Shown one piece after another: positions 27,645 through 37,639 of a stretch of 64,000 nucleotides of DNA. Position 1 is the stretch's first letter. Every line of letters starts with the position of its first letter. The notes under the pieces are model-generated. The model did not search any database. It was given only the letters and a program-made list of their open reading frames with translations, and was not told where the DNA came from. Origin of the DNA: Dehalococcoidia bacterium (GTDB taxonomy: Bacteria; Chloroflexota; Dehalococcoidia; SpSt-223); contig BPIC01000001.1 of the NCBI GenBank assembly GCA_026003895.1, forward strand, positions 62,001 to 126,000. Reading direction: 5' to 3'. The translations under genes were made by a program, and so were the position numbers.

Positions 27645-29000
27645 ATGTTCTACGACTTCCGCGCCATCTGGCCCGGAGAGCCGGCGACTTGGATCCGGGA
27701 TGCTGTTTGGGGCGACATCCCGCTCTACCACCAAGAACTGGCGCTCATCGATACCGCCGTCTTCCAACGGCTCCGTCGGATCCGCCAGCTCGGCCCGCTG
27801 ATGTGGGTCTTCCCCGGCGCAAACCACACCCGTTTCGAGCACGCGCTCGGCGTGATGCATCTCGCGCGGGTGCTCATTCTTCAACTGCGTAGTCAGCCGA
27901 CCTTCCCGAAAGTCACGCAGACCGATTTGCGTGTCTTGGTCGCCGCCGCCCTGCTGCACGACGTCGGACACTATCCGTTCTCGCATGCGCTGGAAGACGT
28001 CGAGCGCCCCTTCTCGCTGCCGGATCACGCCGACGTGGGCGCCGACCTCGTGCGTGGACCGCTCGCTCCCATCCTGCGCAAGCACTGGCGGGTCGACCCC
28101 GAGCGCGTCGCCGCGTTGGTCGCGGGAACGGGGCCTAGCGCGTCGCCGGCGCTCTCCAGCATCGATGGCCTGTGGCTCCGGCTTGTGAGCGGCGCCGTCG
28201 ACGTCGACCGGCTCGACTTCCTGCGGCGCGACGCGCTGTTCGCCAATGTTCCCTACGGTATCGTCGACGTTCAGCGCATTCTTGCCTCCCTGCGCGTCTG
28301 GCGCGACGGCGGCGTCGTCCGGCTGTACCTCGACGAAAAGGGCATCGGCCCGCTCCAGTCGCTCATCTTCGGCCGGTTTCTGATGTACGGCAATGTCTAC
28401 TGGCATCACACCAGCCGCATCATCACCCGGATGATCGTTCGAGCCGTCGAGGATGCGTTGGTGCACGGCGATTTGAAGGCGGACGAGCTGATGTGGCTGG
28501 ACGACGCGACGCTGATGGACCGGCTACGCATTTCGCGGCGGAAAGGCCTCGCGAAGACGCTCGTGCAGCGGATCGAGCGACGCGACCTCTACAAGCGCTC
28601 CGTTGAGATCCGACCGACGGACCCAATGTTTGACGCGCTGATCGACGTTCAAGGCCGCCCCGGCGGCCGGCTGGCAGCGGAAGCGGCGCTCACCGCGTGG
28701 GCGTCGGCGGCCACGGGACGCGCCATTCCCGAAGATGGCCTCTGGCTCGACCTGCCGCAGCGGCGCACCTTCCACCCGGTCGACGGGGTGATCTGCAAGT
28801 CGCCGCCACCAGGCTATCGAAATCCTGTGCCGTGGGAGGCCGTCTCCGGCCTCACCACCACCGACCTCGACCGGCTAGCGCGCTCGGTGCAGCGTGTGCG
28901 CATTCTCGCGAGCAGCCGGGAATTGGCCGACGTGGTCTGCGAGGCATGGCTCGCCGACCGGAACGGGGTCGCCCGGGCGCTGAAGAGCATCGCCGCCTAA
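27645..29000 (+). CDS. HD-domain phosphohydrolase (SAMHD1/dNTPase-like)
   Basis: 451-residue HD-superfamily metal phosphohydrolase. The metal site is complete: H in HTRFEHALGV, the HD pair in LLHDVGHYPFSH, and the distal D in DVDRLDFLRRD. The opening LIDTAVFQRLRRIRQLG matches the SAMHD1/dGTPase-like group, which removes triphosphate from dNTPs, although some members act on other nucleotides. The start is set at ATG 27645; a TTG two codons earlier is possible. It abuts the convergent peroxiredoxin gene. Confidence 0.88.
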   Translation: MFYDFRAIWPGEPATWIRDAVWGDIPLYHQELALIDTAVFQRLRRIRQLGPLMWVFPGANHTRFEHALGVMHLARVLILQLRSQPTFPKVTQTDLRVLVAAALLHDVGHYPFSHALEDVERPFSLPDHADVGADLVRGPLAPILRKHWRVDPERVAALVAGTGPSASPALSSIDGLWLRLVSGAVDVDRLDFLRRDALFANVPYGIVDVQRILASLRVWRDGGVVRLYLDEKGIGPLQSLIFGRFLMYGNVYWHHTSRIITRMIVRAVEDALVHGDLKADELMWLDDATLMDRLRISRRKGLAKTLVQRIERRDLYKRSVEIRPTDPMFDALIDVQGRPGGRLAAEAALTAWASAATGRAIPEDGLWLDLPQRRTFHPVDGVICKSPPPGYRNPVPWEAVSGLTTTDLDRLARSVQRVRILASSRELADVVCEAWLADRNGVARALKSIAA

Positions 29001-29495
29001 TTACAGCTCCGCGCCGAGAGCCTCGAGAATGGCAAGCCGCTGCTCGGGACTGGACGCCACAAACCACGGATTGGCGTGGATGACGGTTCCTCCTCGATCG
29101 ATGACAAAGACCGCACGCCGGCTGCGCTTCAGCTCATCGTCGGCAACGCCATAGGCGTGCGCTACCTCGAGGTGCGGGTCGCTCGCAAGCGGATAGGGCG
29201 CTCCGCCAAGTCGCTCTGCGAAGCGGGTATGGGAGTCGAGCGGGTCGGCGCTGATCGCGATCACGCGGGCGCCAAGGTCTTCGAGCATTGGGAGGTCTTC
29301 GGCAAGCGCCTGCACCTGTGCTTGGCACGCCGGTGTGCCATCCTCGGTATAGAAGGCGAGCACCAACTTGGCGTCACGCCAGATCTCACTGCCAGTAATC
29401 TCGCCCGCCGTCGAAGGAAGACGAAAATCGGGTGCTTGGTCGCCGGGCTGAATCGGCGCTCTCATGCGGACCGTTCCCACGTCGTCGCGTGACAC
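29001..29495 (-). CDS. Bcp/AhpC-type peroxiredoxin, 1-Cys
   Basis: 164-residue thioredoxin-fold peroxidase. The peroxidatic Cys57 is in YTEDGTPACQAQ, with the preceding Thr/Pro of the PxxxTPxC family site. The Bcp resolving Cys five residues later is absent, so the cycle needs an external thiol. GTG 29495 has SD GAGGAG nine bases before it. The start region faces the gamma-glutamyltransferase gene, giving a small thiol/redox neighbourhood. Confidence 0.88.
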   Translation of the reverse strand: MSRDDVGTVRMRAPIQPGDQAPDFRLPSTAGEITGSEIWRDAKLVLAFYTEDGTPACQAQVQALAEDLPMLEDLGARVIAISADPLDSHTRFAERLGGAPYPLASDPHLEVAHAYGVADDELKRSRRAVFVIDRGGTVIHANPWFVASSPEQRLAILEALGAEL

Positions 29496-29583
29496 ATTAG
29501 GCAACTCCTCGTAGTAGACTGGCACAACCTGCTGGTGCGCCGCAAGCGCTCCGAGGTTGGTCCGGCTGGCGTACCATACGCGC

Positions 29584-31225
29584 ATGATGATGCCAGCCGA
29601 CGTCGCGCTCTATCCGCCGCACCTTCAACACCGGGCCGTCGCGATGGGCCGCCGCGCTGCCATCGCCGGCCAGTCGCCGCTCGCAAGCGCCGCCGGGCTG
29701 CGAGTCCTGCAGGAAGGTGGAAACGCTGTCGACGCGGCAATCGCGATTGCGGCAGTCGAATGCGTCACCCTGCCGATGCTGTGCGGGCTCGGCGGCGAGA
29801 CATTCGCGATCGTGCACGCCCCCGACGGACGTGTTCAAGCGCTGAACAGCAGCGGGGCAGCACCGGTTGAGCTGAGGACCGAGGACCTGCGGCGGCGTGG
29901 TCTCTCCTTGCCGCCGTTCCGCGGCGCGGAGTCGGTCGCGACGCCGGGGAGTGTCGCTGCATGGGAGACACTCCATGCGGCCTACGGGACGATGCCGCTC
30001 TCGACGTTGCTCGAGCCGGCGATCTGGTACGCCGAGCACGGCTTTCCCGTCGATCAGCGGCAGGCCGAGGTGATCGCACTGTCCGCGCCAGCACTCTCTC
30101 CGGCGGCGGCGCAGGTGTTTCTACCGCTGGGGCGACCGCCAAAGCCCGGGGAGGTGTTGACCCAGCCAGCGGTCGCCGCGGCCCTGCGGGCAATCGCGGA
30201 GGGCGGCGCCTCGGTGTTCCGGCAGGGACCGCTCGCCGAAGCGATGGTCGCCGATCTCCAGGCTGGGGGATCGTGTCACACCCCTCGACGATTTCGCCGT
30301 GCAGACCGCCGAGCTGCTGGAGCCGTTGCGCGGCCGCTATCGCGGCTACGAAATCGTCGAGACGCCGCCCGTCTCGCAAGGCGCTGTCGTAGTGGAAGCG
30401 CTCCAGATCCTCGACGGGTTCGAACTGGCCGGTCCGCTCGATGTCGAGACGATCCATCTCCAAGTGGAAGCCGTGCGGCTCGCCTTTGCCGACCGCCGGC
30501 AGTATCTCGGCGATCCGCGATTCGTCTCCTTCGACGTCGCGCGGCTGCTTACGCCAGGCTTTACCGCACGCCGACGGGCGGCGATCGACCGCCATCGCGC
30601 CGGAAGCGGGGCGCCGGCTCGGCCCTTCGACCTCGCGGGCGACACGACTTCGTTCGTCGTGGCAGATGGGAGCGGCTGGGCAGTTTCCTTCATTCACAGC
30701 CTCTCCGCGCCCGGGGGGTCGGGGGTTCTGGCGGGTGGCATTCTGATGAACAACCGGATTGGCCGGGGCTTCACGCTGGAGGAGGGCCACCCGAACGAGC
30801 TAGCGCCCGGCAAACGGACGATGCACACGCTCAACTGCTACCTCGTGCTGCGGGACGGCGTGCCGTGCTACGTTGGTGGCACCCCAGGCGGCGATGGCCA
30901 GCCCCAGTGGAACGTCCAAGTCCTCTGTAGCCTGCTCGATTTCGGGATGACGGTGCAAGCGGCGGCCGAGTGGCCGCGCTGGATGGTCTACCCGGCGACC
31001 GACCCCGCAACGATGACCGATGCGCCCCGCCTTGATCTCGACGGCCGTTTTCCTCCTGCGCTGGTTGAGGCCCTCACCCGCCGCGGCCATCCTGCCCGTC
31101 AGGTCGGTCCGTGGGATCCAGGCCGCGTCGGCGCAGCGGTCCAACTCATCGCCCGCGACCCGGAGAGCGGTGTGCTGAGCGCCGGCAGCGACCCGCGCGG
31201 CCCCGGGCAGGCCATGGCGTGGTAA
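29584..31225 (+). CDS. ggt: Gamma-glutamyltransferase family protein, one single-base insertion
   Basis: N-terminal-nucleophile hydrolase that acts on gamma-glutamyl bonds (glutathione or related). The large-subunit half (LASAAGLRVLQEGGNAVDAA, MLCGLGGETFAIVH) and small-subunit half (autocleavage and nucleophile region GDTTSFVVAD, then GGILMNNRIG and GTPGGDGQPQ) lie in different frames. Deleting one base in the G5 run at 30265-30269 joins them into 546 residues through TPLDDFAVQTAELL, a normal length. No signal peptide is obvious, so it may be cytoplasmic. The ATG 29584 start is the first of three Met codons. Confidence 0.88.
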
Positions 31226-31305
31226 GCGCCTTGCGCACCTCGAGCGCCCGGCGCCGCGGACGCTGGCGTTAATCAGCCGCGGCAAATGACGAGCGACTAG
31301 GACGC

Positions 31306-31809
31306 TTAGCGGCGGCGGGGGCCGCGCTCGGGACGGCGAGGTGGCGGTTCCCCCTTCCAGACCCAGATGGTCCACCAACTGCCGCGGCTGAACTCGCGCT
31401 CACCGACTTCGAAACCGGGCAGGTCGCGGACGATCGACGTCCACGGCTCGACGTTGGCGCGCAGCTTCAACGTCACCTCGCCGGGGCGGGCTGCGACGCT
31501 CCGCAACATCTCGCGCACCAAACGCTTGATGATGACCGGCTCCGGTTCCTCGCCGACAGCGCCAAAGTCGCGGATCGTGACCGAACCATCCGTCCGGCTG
31601 CGCCATTCGATGAAGCCGAGGAGCGTCGGCTCGCCACGCCCATCGGCGCGCTCCATCACGAGGAGTTCGCCGCGGTCGATGGCGTCGGCGAACCCTTTGC
31701 GGCCGGACTTTCCCTCCGGGTTGGCAGCCGTCACCCGGATCTGCCGCAGCCGCGGGATGTCCTCCGGGCGAGCAAGTCGGATGTCGTATCCACCTTCCGG
31801 GCTAGACAT
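31306..31809 (-). CDS. GNAT-like N-acetyltransferase
   Basis: 167 residues beginning YDIRLARPEDIPRLRQI, the first strand and helix of the GNAT fold. GFIEWRSRTDGSVTIRDFGA forms the central strands, though the R/QxxGxG/A acetyl-CoA loop is poorly kept. The C-terminus is Arg/Pro-rich. Its start overlaps the end of ychF by 8 bp, so it belongs to the cobU-pduX-ychF transcript. Substrate unknown. Confidence 0.65.
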   Translation of the reverse strand: MSSPEGGYDIRLARPEDIPRLRQIRVTAANPEGKSGRKGFADAIDRGELLVMERADGRGEPTLLGFIEWRSRTDGSVTIRDFGAVGEEPEPVIIKRLVREMLRSVAARPGEVTLKLRANVEPWTSIVRDLPGFEVGEREFSRGSWWTIWVWKGEPPPRRPERGPRRR

Positions 31810-32887
31810 TGAACAAGTACTCGATCACGTCGCCGTCCTGCACGACATACTGCTTGCCTTCCGAACGAAGCAGCCCGCGCTTGCGCGCCTCCGCCAGACT
31901 GCCAGCGCTCACCAAGTCCTCGTAGCGCACCACCTCGGCGCGAATGAAGCCCCGCTCGATATCGCTGTGCACCGCGCCAGCGGCGCGTGGCGCCGGCGTT
32001 CCGGCCGGGATCGTCCAGGCGCGGCATTCGTCTGGCCCAACCGTGAAAAACGAGATCCGGCCGAGCAGCTGGTAGGCCGCGCGAATGATTCGGTCGCGCG
32101 CCGGCTCGTCCAGTCCAAGGGAGCTGCGGAACTCGGCCGCATCCTCGCCTTCCAGTTGAACTAACTCACGCTCGATCTTCCCGGCGATGCTCGCCCCGCG
32201 GGTTGCGCCGCCCGGCAGCTTCGTTGCCAACTCGGCTTCGAGCTCGCCCGCGCGGCTAATCTGGTCCTCGCCCAAGTTCAGAACGACCAGCAACGGCTTG
32301 GCCGTCAGGAACCGGTAGTGGCGGGTGAGCTTCAACTCCTCCTCATCTTGGTGCTGATCGCGAATTGGCGTGCCAGCTTCGAGGCCATCGAGCAGGCGGC
32401 GCAGGAGCGTTCGCTCGCGCTCCATCGTCTCGCGCTCGGCTGGCTTCACTTTACCGATCATTTCGGCGATGCGGTCCAACCGCTTCGTCAGAAGCAATTG
32501 GTCCGTAAATGACAGTTCGTCGAGCATCGTCGCTAAGTCACGCGAGGGGTCGACCGAGCCTTCGAGGTGGGGCACCGACTCGTCGGTGAAGGCGCGGACG
32601 ACGAGCAGCAGCGCGTCTGCCTTGTTCAGTTGATCAACGTAGGACGCAGAGAGCCCTTCCGTCTTGCTAAATGCGGCACCAGGAACGCGAACATCGACAA
32701 ACGAAACGTCGGCGGGCACCTTTCGCTTTGGGTTGAACATGGCCGTGAGCCGGTCGAGCCGCGGGTCCGGCACTTTGACGCTGCTCAGCGGCGGCCCGCT
32801 GCCGACCGGTTCGCTCGTCACGCCGGTGAGGGCCTCATAGACCGTACTTTTCCCGCTGAGCGGCTGGCCAAAGATCGCAATATGCAC
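31802..32887 (-). CDS. ychF: YchF/OLA1-family nucleotide-binding protein
   Basis: 361-residue Obg-like P-loop protein of the YchF/OLA1 group, ribosome-associated ATPases involved in translation and redox stress. Walker A reads GQPLSGKST (variant of GxPNVGKST), the G4 position is LLVVLNLGE in place of NKxD, as expected for ATP preference, and the C-terminal TGS domain ends VVQDGDVIEYLFNV. A coiled-coil arm lies at about 130-180. The Walker A variant is atypical. It follows pduX by 82 bp. Confidence 0.87.
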   Translation of the reverse strand: MHIAIFGQPLSGKSTVYEALTGVTSEPVGSGPPLSSVKVPDPRLDRLTAMFNPKRKVPADVSFVDVRVPGAAFSKTEGLSASYVDQLNKADALLLVVRAFTDESVPHLEGSVDPSRDLATMLDELSFTDQLLLTKRLDRIAEMIGKVKPAERETMERERTLLRRLLDGLEAGTPIRDQHQDEEELKLTRHYRFLTAKPLLVVLNLGEDQISRAGELEAELATKLPGGATRGASIAGKIERELVQLEGEDAAEFRSSLGLDEPARDRIIRAAYQLLGRISFFTVGPDECRAWTIPAGTPAPRAAGAVHSDIERGFIRAEVVRYEDLVSAGSLAEARKRGLLRSEGKQYVVQDGDVIEYLFNV

Positions 32888-32969
32888 CGGAAACGTTCCC
32901 TTTCGGGCGGCAAGGTGGTAACCCGCGCGGCGTGGTTCGGAAAAACGTGGGGCGTGCTGACAGCCCGGC

Positions 32970-33858
32970 CTATGATACGGGAAGCGGTGCAGCGGTCGCT
33001 ACCGTGGGGAGGACCGGGCGCGGTCCACCGGAGACCAAGCGCACAAGCCGCGCTGGGCAACCGAGCCGCCGCGCGATCCAGCGAGTCTCTTCGGCAGAAT
33101 CGGTGCGGCGGGCGTCGAAGAGAGATGCCGAGCACCGTCCCCGAGTGGGCCACGCAGACACCCGCCGCACCCGCTGCTCGCCCGGTCGCAAGCGCGGGCT
33201 CAAGCAGCGGCTTCGGCAAGATCGCTTGGTGCGTCAGAGCGCTTAGCGTCGCGGCCGCGCCGAGCAAGGTGACATCGCCTGCCTGAATTGCCGCCCGCGC
33301 CATCGCCAGCGCCTCGCGCGTGGCTGCTTCGTGGCGAGCCAGCAACGCCGCGCGGTCGACCGCATTGTAGACGAGGGTATCGACGGTTCCGCCGGGGTCG
33401 AGCAGGACGATCGCGACCGGCGGCGGCTCGCCTAGCGGCTCCAACCAGCGCCCATCGCGATGATCGAACGCAACGATCCCCGGAAAGAGCGAACCATCGG
33501 TCGGCTCGACCGCGAGCGCCAACCGCGCGGCCTCGTCGCTGGAAAGCTCTAGTCCATACGCCGCCGCCGCGGCAAAAAGCGCCGCACCGATGTCGGCCGT
33601 GCTGCTCCCCAGCCCCTTGCCGGGCGGCACGTCCGATCGCAGCCGCACCTCGCCCGCGGCCGGCAACTCCCGGCTCGCCAGTAGGGCTCGCACCGCTGCC
33701 AACGCCTTCGAGCGCATCGCCGGCCCGCGCAGCGGCCGTCCATCGGGGATGAACTCGGCGGCAACGAACCAGTCGATGGGGGCGCTGACATGCACGTGCA
33801 CGCCCTCGATTGCACCCTGCACCAGTTCGCCGGCTGTCGCCGGCAGCCACACCGTCAC
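32970..33858 (-). CDS. pduX: L-threonine kinase PduX (GHMP kinase), one single-base insertion
   Basis: GHMP-family kinase that phosphorylates L-threonine on the way to the aminopropanol arm of cobalamin. The start VTVWLPATAGELVQGAIEG and ATP loop PPGKGLGSSTADIGAA are diagnostic. The frame changes after AHSGTVLGIS. Removing one base of the pair at 33118-33119 joins it to DARRTDSAEETRWIARRLG and a stop at 32970, giving 295 residues. GTG 33858 overlaps the true cobU stop (GTGA). In the raw sequence this gene looks fused to cobU; that fusion is an artefact. Confidence 0.85.
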
Positions 33859-34350
33859 GGGAGCTCGAGGGCGCGGCCAGCGACGACAAGGATGACTCGG
33901 CTGGCGGCGCGGGGCCAAGGCTTGGTTCGCTTCGCCAAGCAAATCCTGAAACCGGCGTCCAAGCGCCGTAGGCGCGACAAGGGACAAGCCGACTTCCTCC
34001 GAGACGACGATCCAGTCACGCCGGCGGCTGTCGTCGAGGATGCCCGCCACTTCGGCGGCGACGCGCAGCGCGGGCTCGGGCGACTCGAGCGCTGCTGCGA
34101 CAACGAGACCGAAGCCATCGAGCAAGACCGGACCCTCGGGCGTGGCGGCAGCCCGAGCGGCGATCCGCTCGACCGCCTCCACGGTCCGCCAGCTTGGTGG
34201 CCGGCGCGACCGGTGGCGTTCAACCCGAACGCGGCTCTCCTCGTCGTCGGCCAGCATCGTCGCCACGTAGACCGCCGGCCCCTCGATCAGCCGCTCGGCG
34301 TACGCGCTCTTGCCGCTGCGTACGCCTCCGAGGACCAGCGTCAGCGCCAT
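33855..34350 (-). CDS. cobU: CobU adenosylcobinamide kinase/guanylyltransferase, one single-base insertion
   Basis: Bifunctional enzyme of the B12 nucleotide-loop pathway. P-loop GGVRSGKSAYAERL, the guanylylation-site His in RVERHRSRRPPSW, LLDGFGLVV and WIVVSEEVGLSLVAPTALGRRFQDLLGEANQAL are all present. Deleting one base of the G4 run at 33911-33914 restores the expected C-terminus ARAASRVILVVAGRALELP and a TGA overlapping the pduX start. The corrected length is 164 residues, normal for CobU. ATG 34350 is preferred over 34392. Confidence 0.86.
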
Positions 34351-34978
34351 TACTTCGGACGGCCCGACGATCGTCAGTTGGCCATTCGTCATCCGGATCG
34401 ACCTCGACGATGAAGTCGGTGGTGATCTCGCGATCGGCAGCCGCCATGGTGTTGACGAAGCCGGTCAGCGGGATCGGCAGCGGAAAGAGACCGACGAGGT
34501 TCAATTCGTCGAAGTCGACCCGGATGGCGGTGCCACCGCGCACCGGGACGAGGTTCACCTTACCGGTAACGCCAAAGGTCTGGCCACTCTCGCTCACTCG
34601 GACTTGCCCAGCGAAAAGGAGGCGGTTATCGCGGAAATCGACGGCGACTCGGTTCAGTTCGAGGCCAGACTGCCGGAGCTGCTCGAATTCAATGGAGCTC
34701 GCCAGTTTCGAGCTCACTTCATCGGAGGTGAGCGTCAGGGTAGCCGGCTGGCCACCGCCGCTGGAAAGCTGGCGCGTGAACGCGGCAACCTTGCGATCGA
34801 GCGAGGCTGCCGCCTCGGCGGAAATGACCGGATCGCGGGTTGCCCCCGGCACGCGCAATTGCCCGATCGCTTGCGCACCGCCGCCCTGGGACGCGTAGAC
34901 CGCAACCCCACCCCCAAGACAGGCGCAAACGAAGCAGGCGAGCAGCCCACCAACTAGACACCCAACCCACCAGCGCAT
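34350..34978 (-). CDS. Single-pass membrane-anchored protein, probable two insertions near the 3' end
   Basis: Signal anchor (WWVGCLVGGLLACFVCAC, residues 3-20) followed by an extracytoplasmic domain resembling DUF2993/LmeA-like lipid-binding proteins (TLTSDEVSSKLAS, LLFAGQVRVSESG, GLFPLPIPLTGFV). The raw frame runs on to 34220, reading through cobU. Removing one base each at 34393-34394 and 34363-34365 gives a 208-residue protein ending in TNGQLTIVGRPK, with a TAA that overlaps the cobU ATG (TAATG). That reconstruction is inference. Its own ATG overlaps the glycosyltransferase stop (TGATG). Confidence 0.6.
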
Positions 34979-37208
34979 CAGGGCCTCCCCACTCCCACGG
35001 TCGCAATCGGCGGCGCGTCGCCGCCGCCTGCAGACAGGCGGCTTCCGTCTCTCAGACGGTAGACGACGGCGTGCAAAGTATAGGTTCCTGCCGACAGCGC
35101 TGATGAAATCGGAAGTGTGCTGCGAGTCACAATCCGCTCGTCCGGCTCCCACGTCGAAGTCGGCAGCGGCCCGCCGAGGGGACCGTCAACTTGGGCGACG
35201 ACGCCCGCCGGACCGGCCAATTGGAGCGAAAGACTGTAGTCATCCGCCGGTCGGGCGAGCGCCCGCCAGTGCAGCTCGACCGGGAGCTGGCCGCCGGGCG
35301 CGACAGCAGGGACCGCCCCGATGCCGTCGAGCGCCAACTCGCCGCCGAACTCGAGCCCCAGCGGCCTCGCCGGTGGCCCGCTCGGCGGCTGGGGAACCTT
35401 GATGCGGCCAACGACTGTCGCGCCACCGCGGTCAGGTCCGCGGGTGACAGGCAGCCGCTCGCCCATCGCCGGGCTGAAGAACCCCGTTTGCACCTCGTAC
35501 AGTCCGGGCTCGGCAGTGGACGAAACCGGAACGACGAAGCGGTCGGCCAGCACAATGCCGGGCGCCCAGCGCGTCGTCGCCGCCAGCCCGCCGCCCGGCA
35601 CGGCGTTCACTCCGCCCACGCCTCCTGCCGGCCCGACGAGGTGGACGAACACTTGGTAGCTCCGGCGTACCGGCGCAACGGCTCGCCACGTCAGTTCCAC
35701 CGTCACCAGTTCGCCTGGGCGCACGGTCGCCGGCACGACCGACGCCGCGACGAGCTGAATCGAGGCGCCGAACTCCGCGATCGGCTCGTTCGGGAGCGCT
35801 GCCGCCCGCTCAGCGCTCAGCTCACCGGCCAACGCGTATCCCGGTGCAATCACGAGCAACGGTGTCGCCACCCGCCAACGCCGCCATGCCTGCCGCTACC
35901 GCCCCGAGGACCGGCAGCCGTACCCGCCGCGGCGCTAGTCCGCTCCAGCCGGCAACCATCCCGGCGAAGATCACCGGCAACACCGGGAACAGGTAGCGCC
36001 CATGGCCGCCCGAGAGGAACGTCTGGACATACCGCCCCAGCGAGAGCGTGAAGAGCGCGAGCGCGGCAGCGCCGATCAGCACCGCCGGCCGGGTGAGATC
36101 GCGTCGCGACTCCTCCGGCCGGAACGCCAGCCGGAACAGCAGCCCGGTGACCGCCAGCAGCACCGCGAGCCGTCCGAGATCGTAGAGCCACGCCGGGCCG
36201 AGCCGATCCATGTAGCCGAACGCGAGCAACGAGGTGAGAAAGAGCAAGGATCGCGGCCCCATATCCTCGATCACACGCGCTAACGGCAGCGGCTCGTCGC
36301 GTATCGGGAAGAGGGGGTTGGTTGAGAAAAGGACGTAGCCAAATGGCTCGCCATAGTTAGCGAGGTTCCAGACGATCCATGGGGCGGTGAGCGCCAACGC
36401 GGTCCCGACCGCCAGCGTGCCTCCGGCGATCGCCGGGCGTGCTCCTTCCCGCCGCCAGACGAAGATCGCCGCCAGCGCGACGAGCGGCAGCAACAAGAAG
36501 CCGACCACCTTGCTCAGCGCCGCGCCAGCAGTCAGCACCCCGATGACAACCCAGCGCCACCAACGGGCGCCCTCTTCGGCCGCCGCCATCAGCCGGTCGA
36601 GCGCGAGGATGCCGAACATCGTGACGAACGCGTCATTGTGGACCGTCGCCGAGGTGAACAGGAATGAGGGGAGGAAGGCCGTCAGCGCCGCGACCACCAG
36701 CCCACCGGCGTCGCTCCGCAGCAGCCGCCGGCCAACCAGATACGCCCCGACGACGGAAACCGCCCCCCGCCGCCACCGAGACGATGCGGGCAAGATGAAG
36801 CGCGAGGATTGCGCCCTGCCAGGGAAATCGCTCGGCAGCAGGGTCGTGAAGGTGGACAAACGGCCCACCGGCGTTCAGGTCGCCCCAAACGAAGTCCGGG
36901 TTCAGGGGTACGATACGAGCCACGTCTCCCGCGTCCACCGGCCCGGCGACGAGCCGAACGACCAAGTAGTAGAGCGGTGGGTTGTGGGCGACGACGTTTT
37001 CGAGCTGGGCTCGGTCGTGCGACTGGCGCGGCAGCCGGCCGTTCGCCTCGAGGAACTCAGCGTATTGGAAATGCGAGATCTCGTCGGTCGCCTCGAACGG
37101 CGGGATGACGACCGAATAGCCAACGGCGAGCGCGAGATAGAAGGCGACGATCGCGCCGAGGATCCAACGAGCGCGCTTCACAGAGGCAGAGTTTAGCGGC
37201 TCGCTCAC
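34978..37208 (-). CDS. GT39-like integral membrane glycosyltransferase, two single-base insertions
   Basis: Predicted polyprenyl-phosphate-dependent glycosyltransferase. The N-terminus has a membrane helix, then the acidic first loop PPFEATDEISHFQYAEFL of the PMT/ArnT type, where the DE pair is catalytic. About ten more helices follow, then a C-terminal non-membrane region of about 280 residues with two beta-sandwich repeats (PGELVTVELTWRAVAPV, GGQLPVELHWRALARPA). The frames join when one base is removed from the C6 run 36763-36768 and from CCC at 35871-35873, giving 742 residues. It heads a transcript into the anchored protein and the cobalamin genes. Acceptor unknown. Confidence 0.78.
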
Positions 37209-37356
37209 GCGTCGGCTGGGGTTCGCCCCGATGAACGGCTGCTGGCGTCACCGGCATGCCAGCGCGCTGGCCGCTGAGTCGTGGTGGACGGGAGCGCCGG
37301 CGATCTGCGCCGGACGCCGGATTGCGCCTCGCCAATCGATGACGGATACTCGGGCA

Positions 37357-37617
37357 ATGCGGCTGGTGCTTCGCACGCTCCGACTCGTCGGCCTGCTGCT
37401 CTTGTTCGCCCTCGCGGTCTGGCTCGTCGCGACCGGTGGTCAGCTCTTCTTCTACCTTCCCAGTGTGGCAGCAAAACGAGTGACCTACGCGCTCACCGGC
37501 GCGTCCGAAGGCCCGATCGCAATGCTGCTCTTTGTCCTGTTTGCCACGCTCTACGTCACCGCCATCGGTGGCATCCTCTTCACCATCGTTCAACCGTTTA
37601 ACCGCCGCCGGGCGTAG
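37357..37617 (+). CDS. Small membrane protein (86 aa, two helices)
   Basis: Two hydrophobic segments (about residues 8-28 and 55-78) separated by a short polar loop; basic N-terminus and Arg-rich end (NRRRA). Start ATG 37357; an in-frame ATG at 37339 is possible. A GATACT box lies 7 nt before 37357, compatible with a leaderless message. Family unknown. It sits alone on the plus strand between two minus-strand operons. Confidence 0.55.
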   Translation: MRLVLRTLRLVGLLLLFALAVWLVATGGQLFFYLPSVAAKRVTYALTGASEGPIAMLLFVLFATLYVTAIGGILFTIVQPFNRRRA

Positions 37618-37639
37618 CCGTCCGCCGCGTCGTCTGGCC

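Noticed and set aside
32818-34392. Single 524-residue CobU-PduX fusion protein
   Set aside because: Each half regains its family C-terminus and normal overlap after a one-base correction; the raw tail past 33118 is low-complexity.
36387-37196. 269-residue plus-strand frame opposite the glycosyltransferase
   Set aside because: Antisense shadow; the minus strand shows clear GT39 features.
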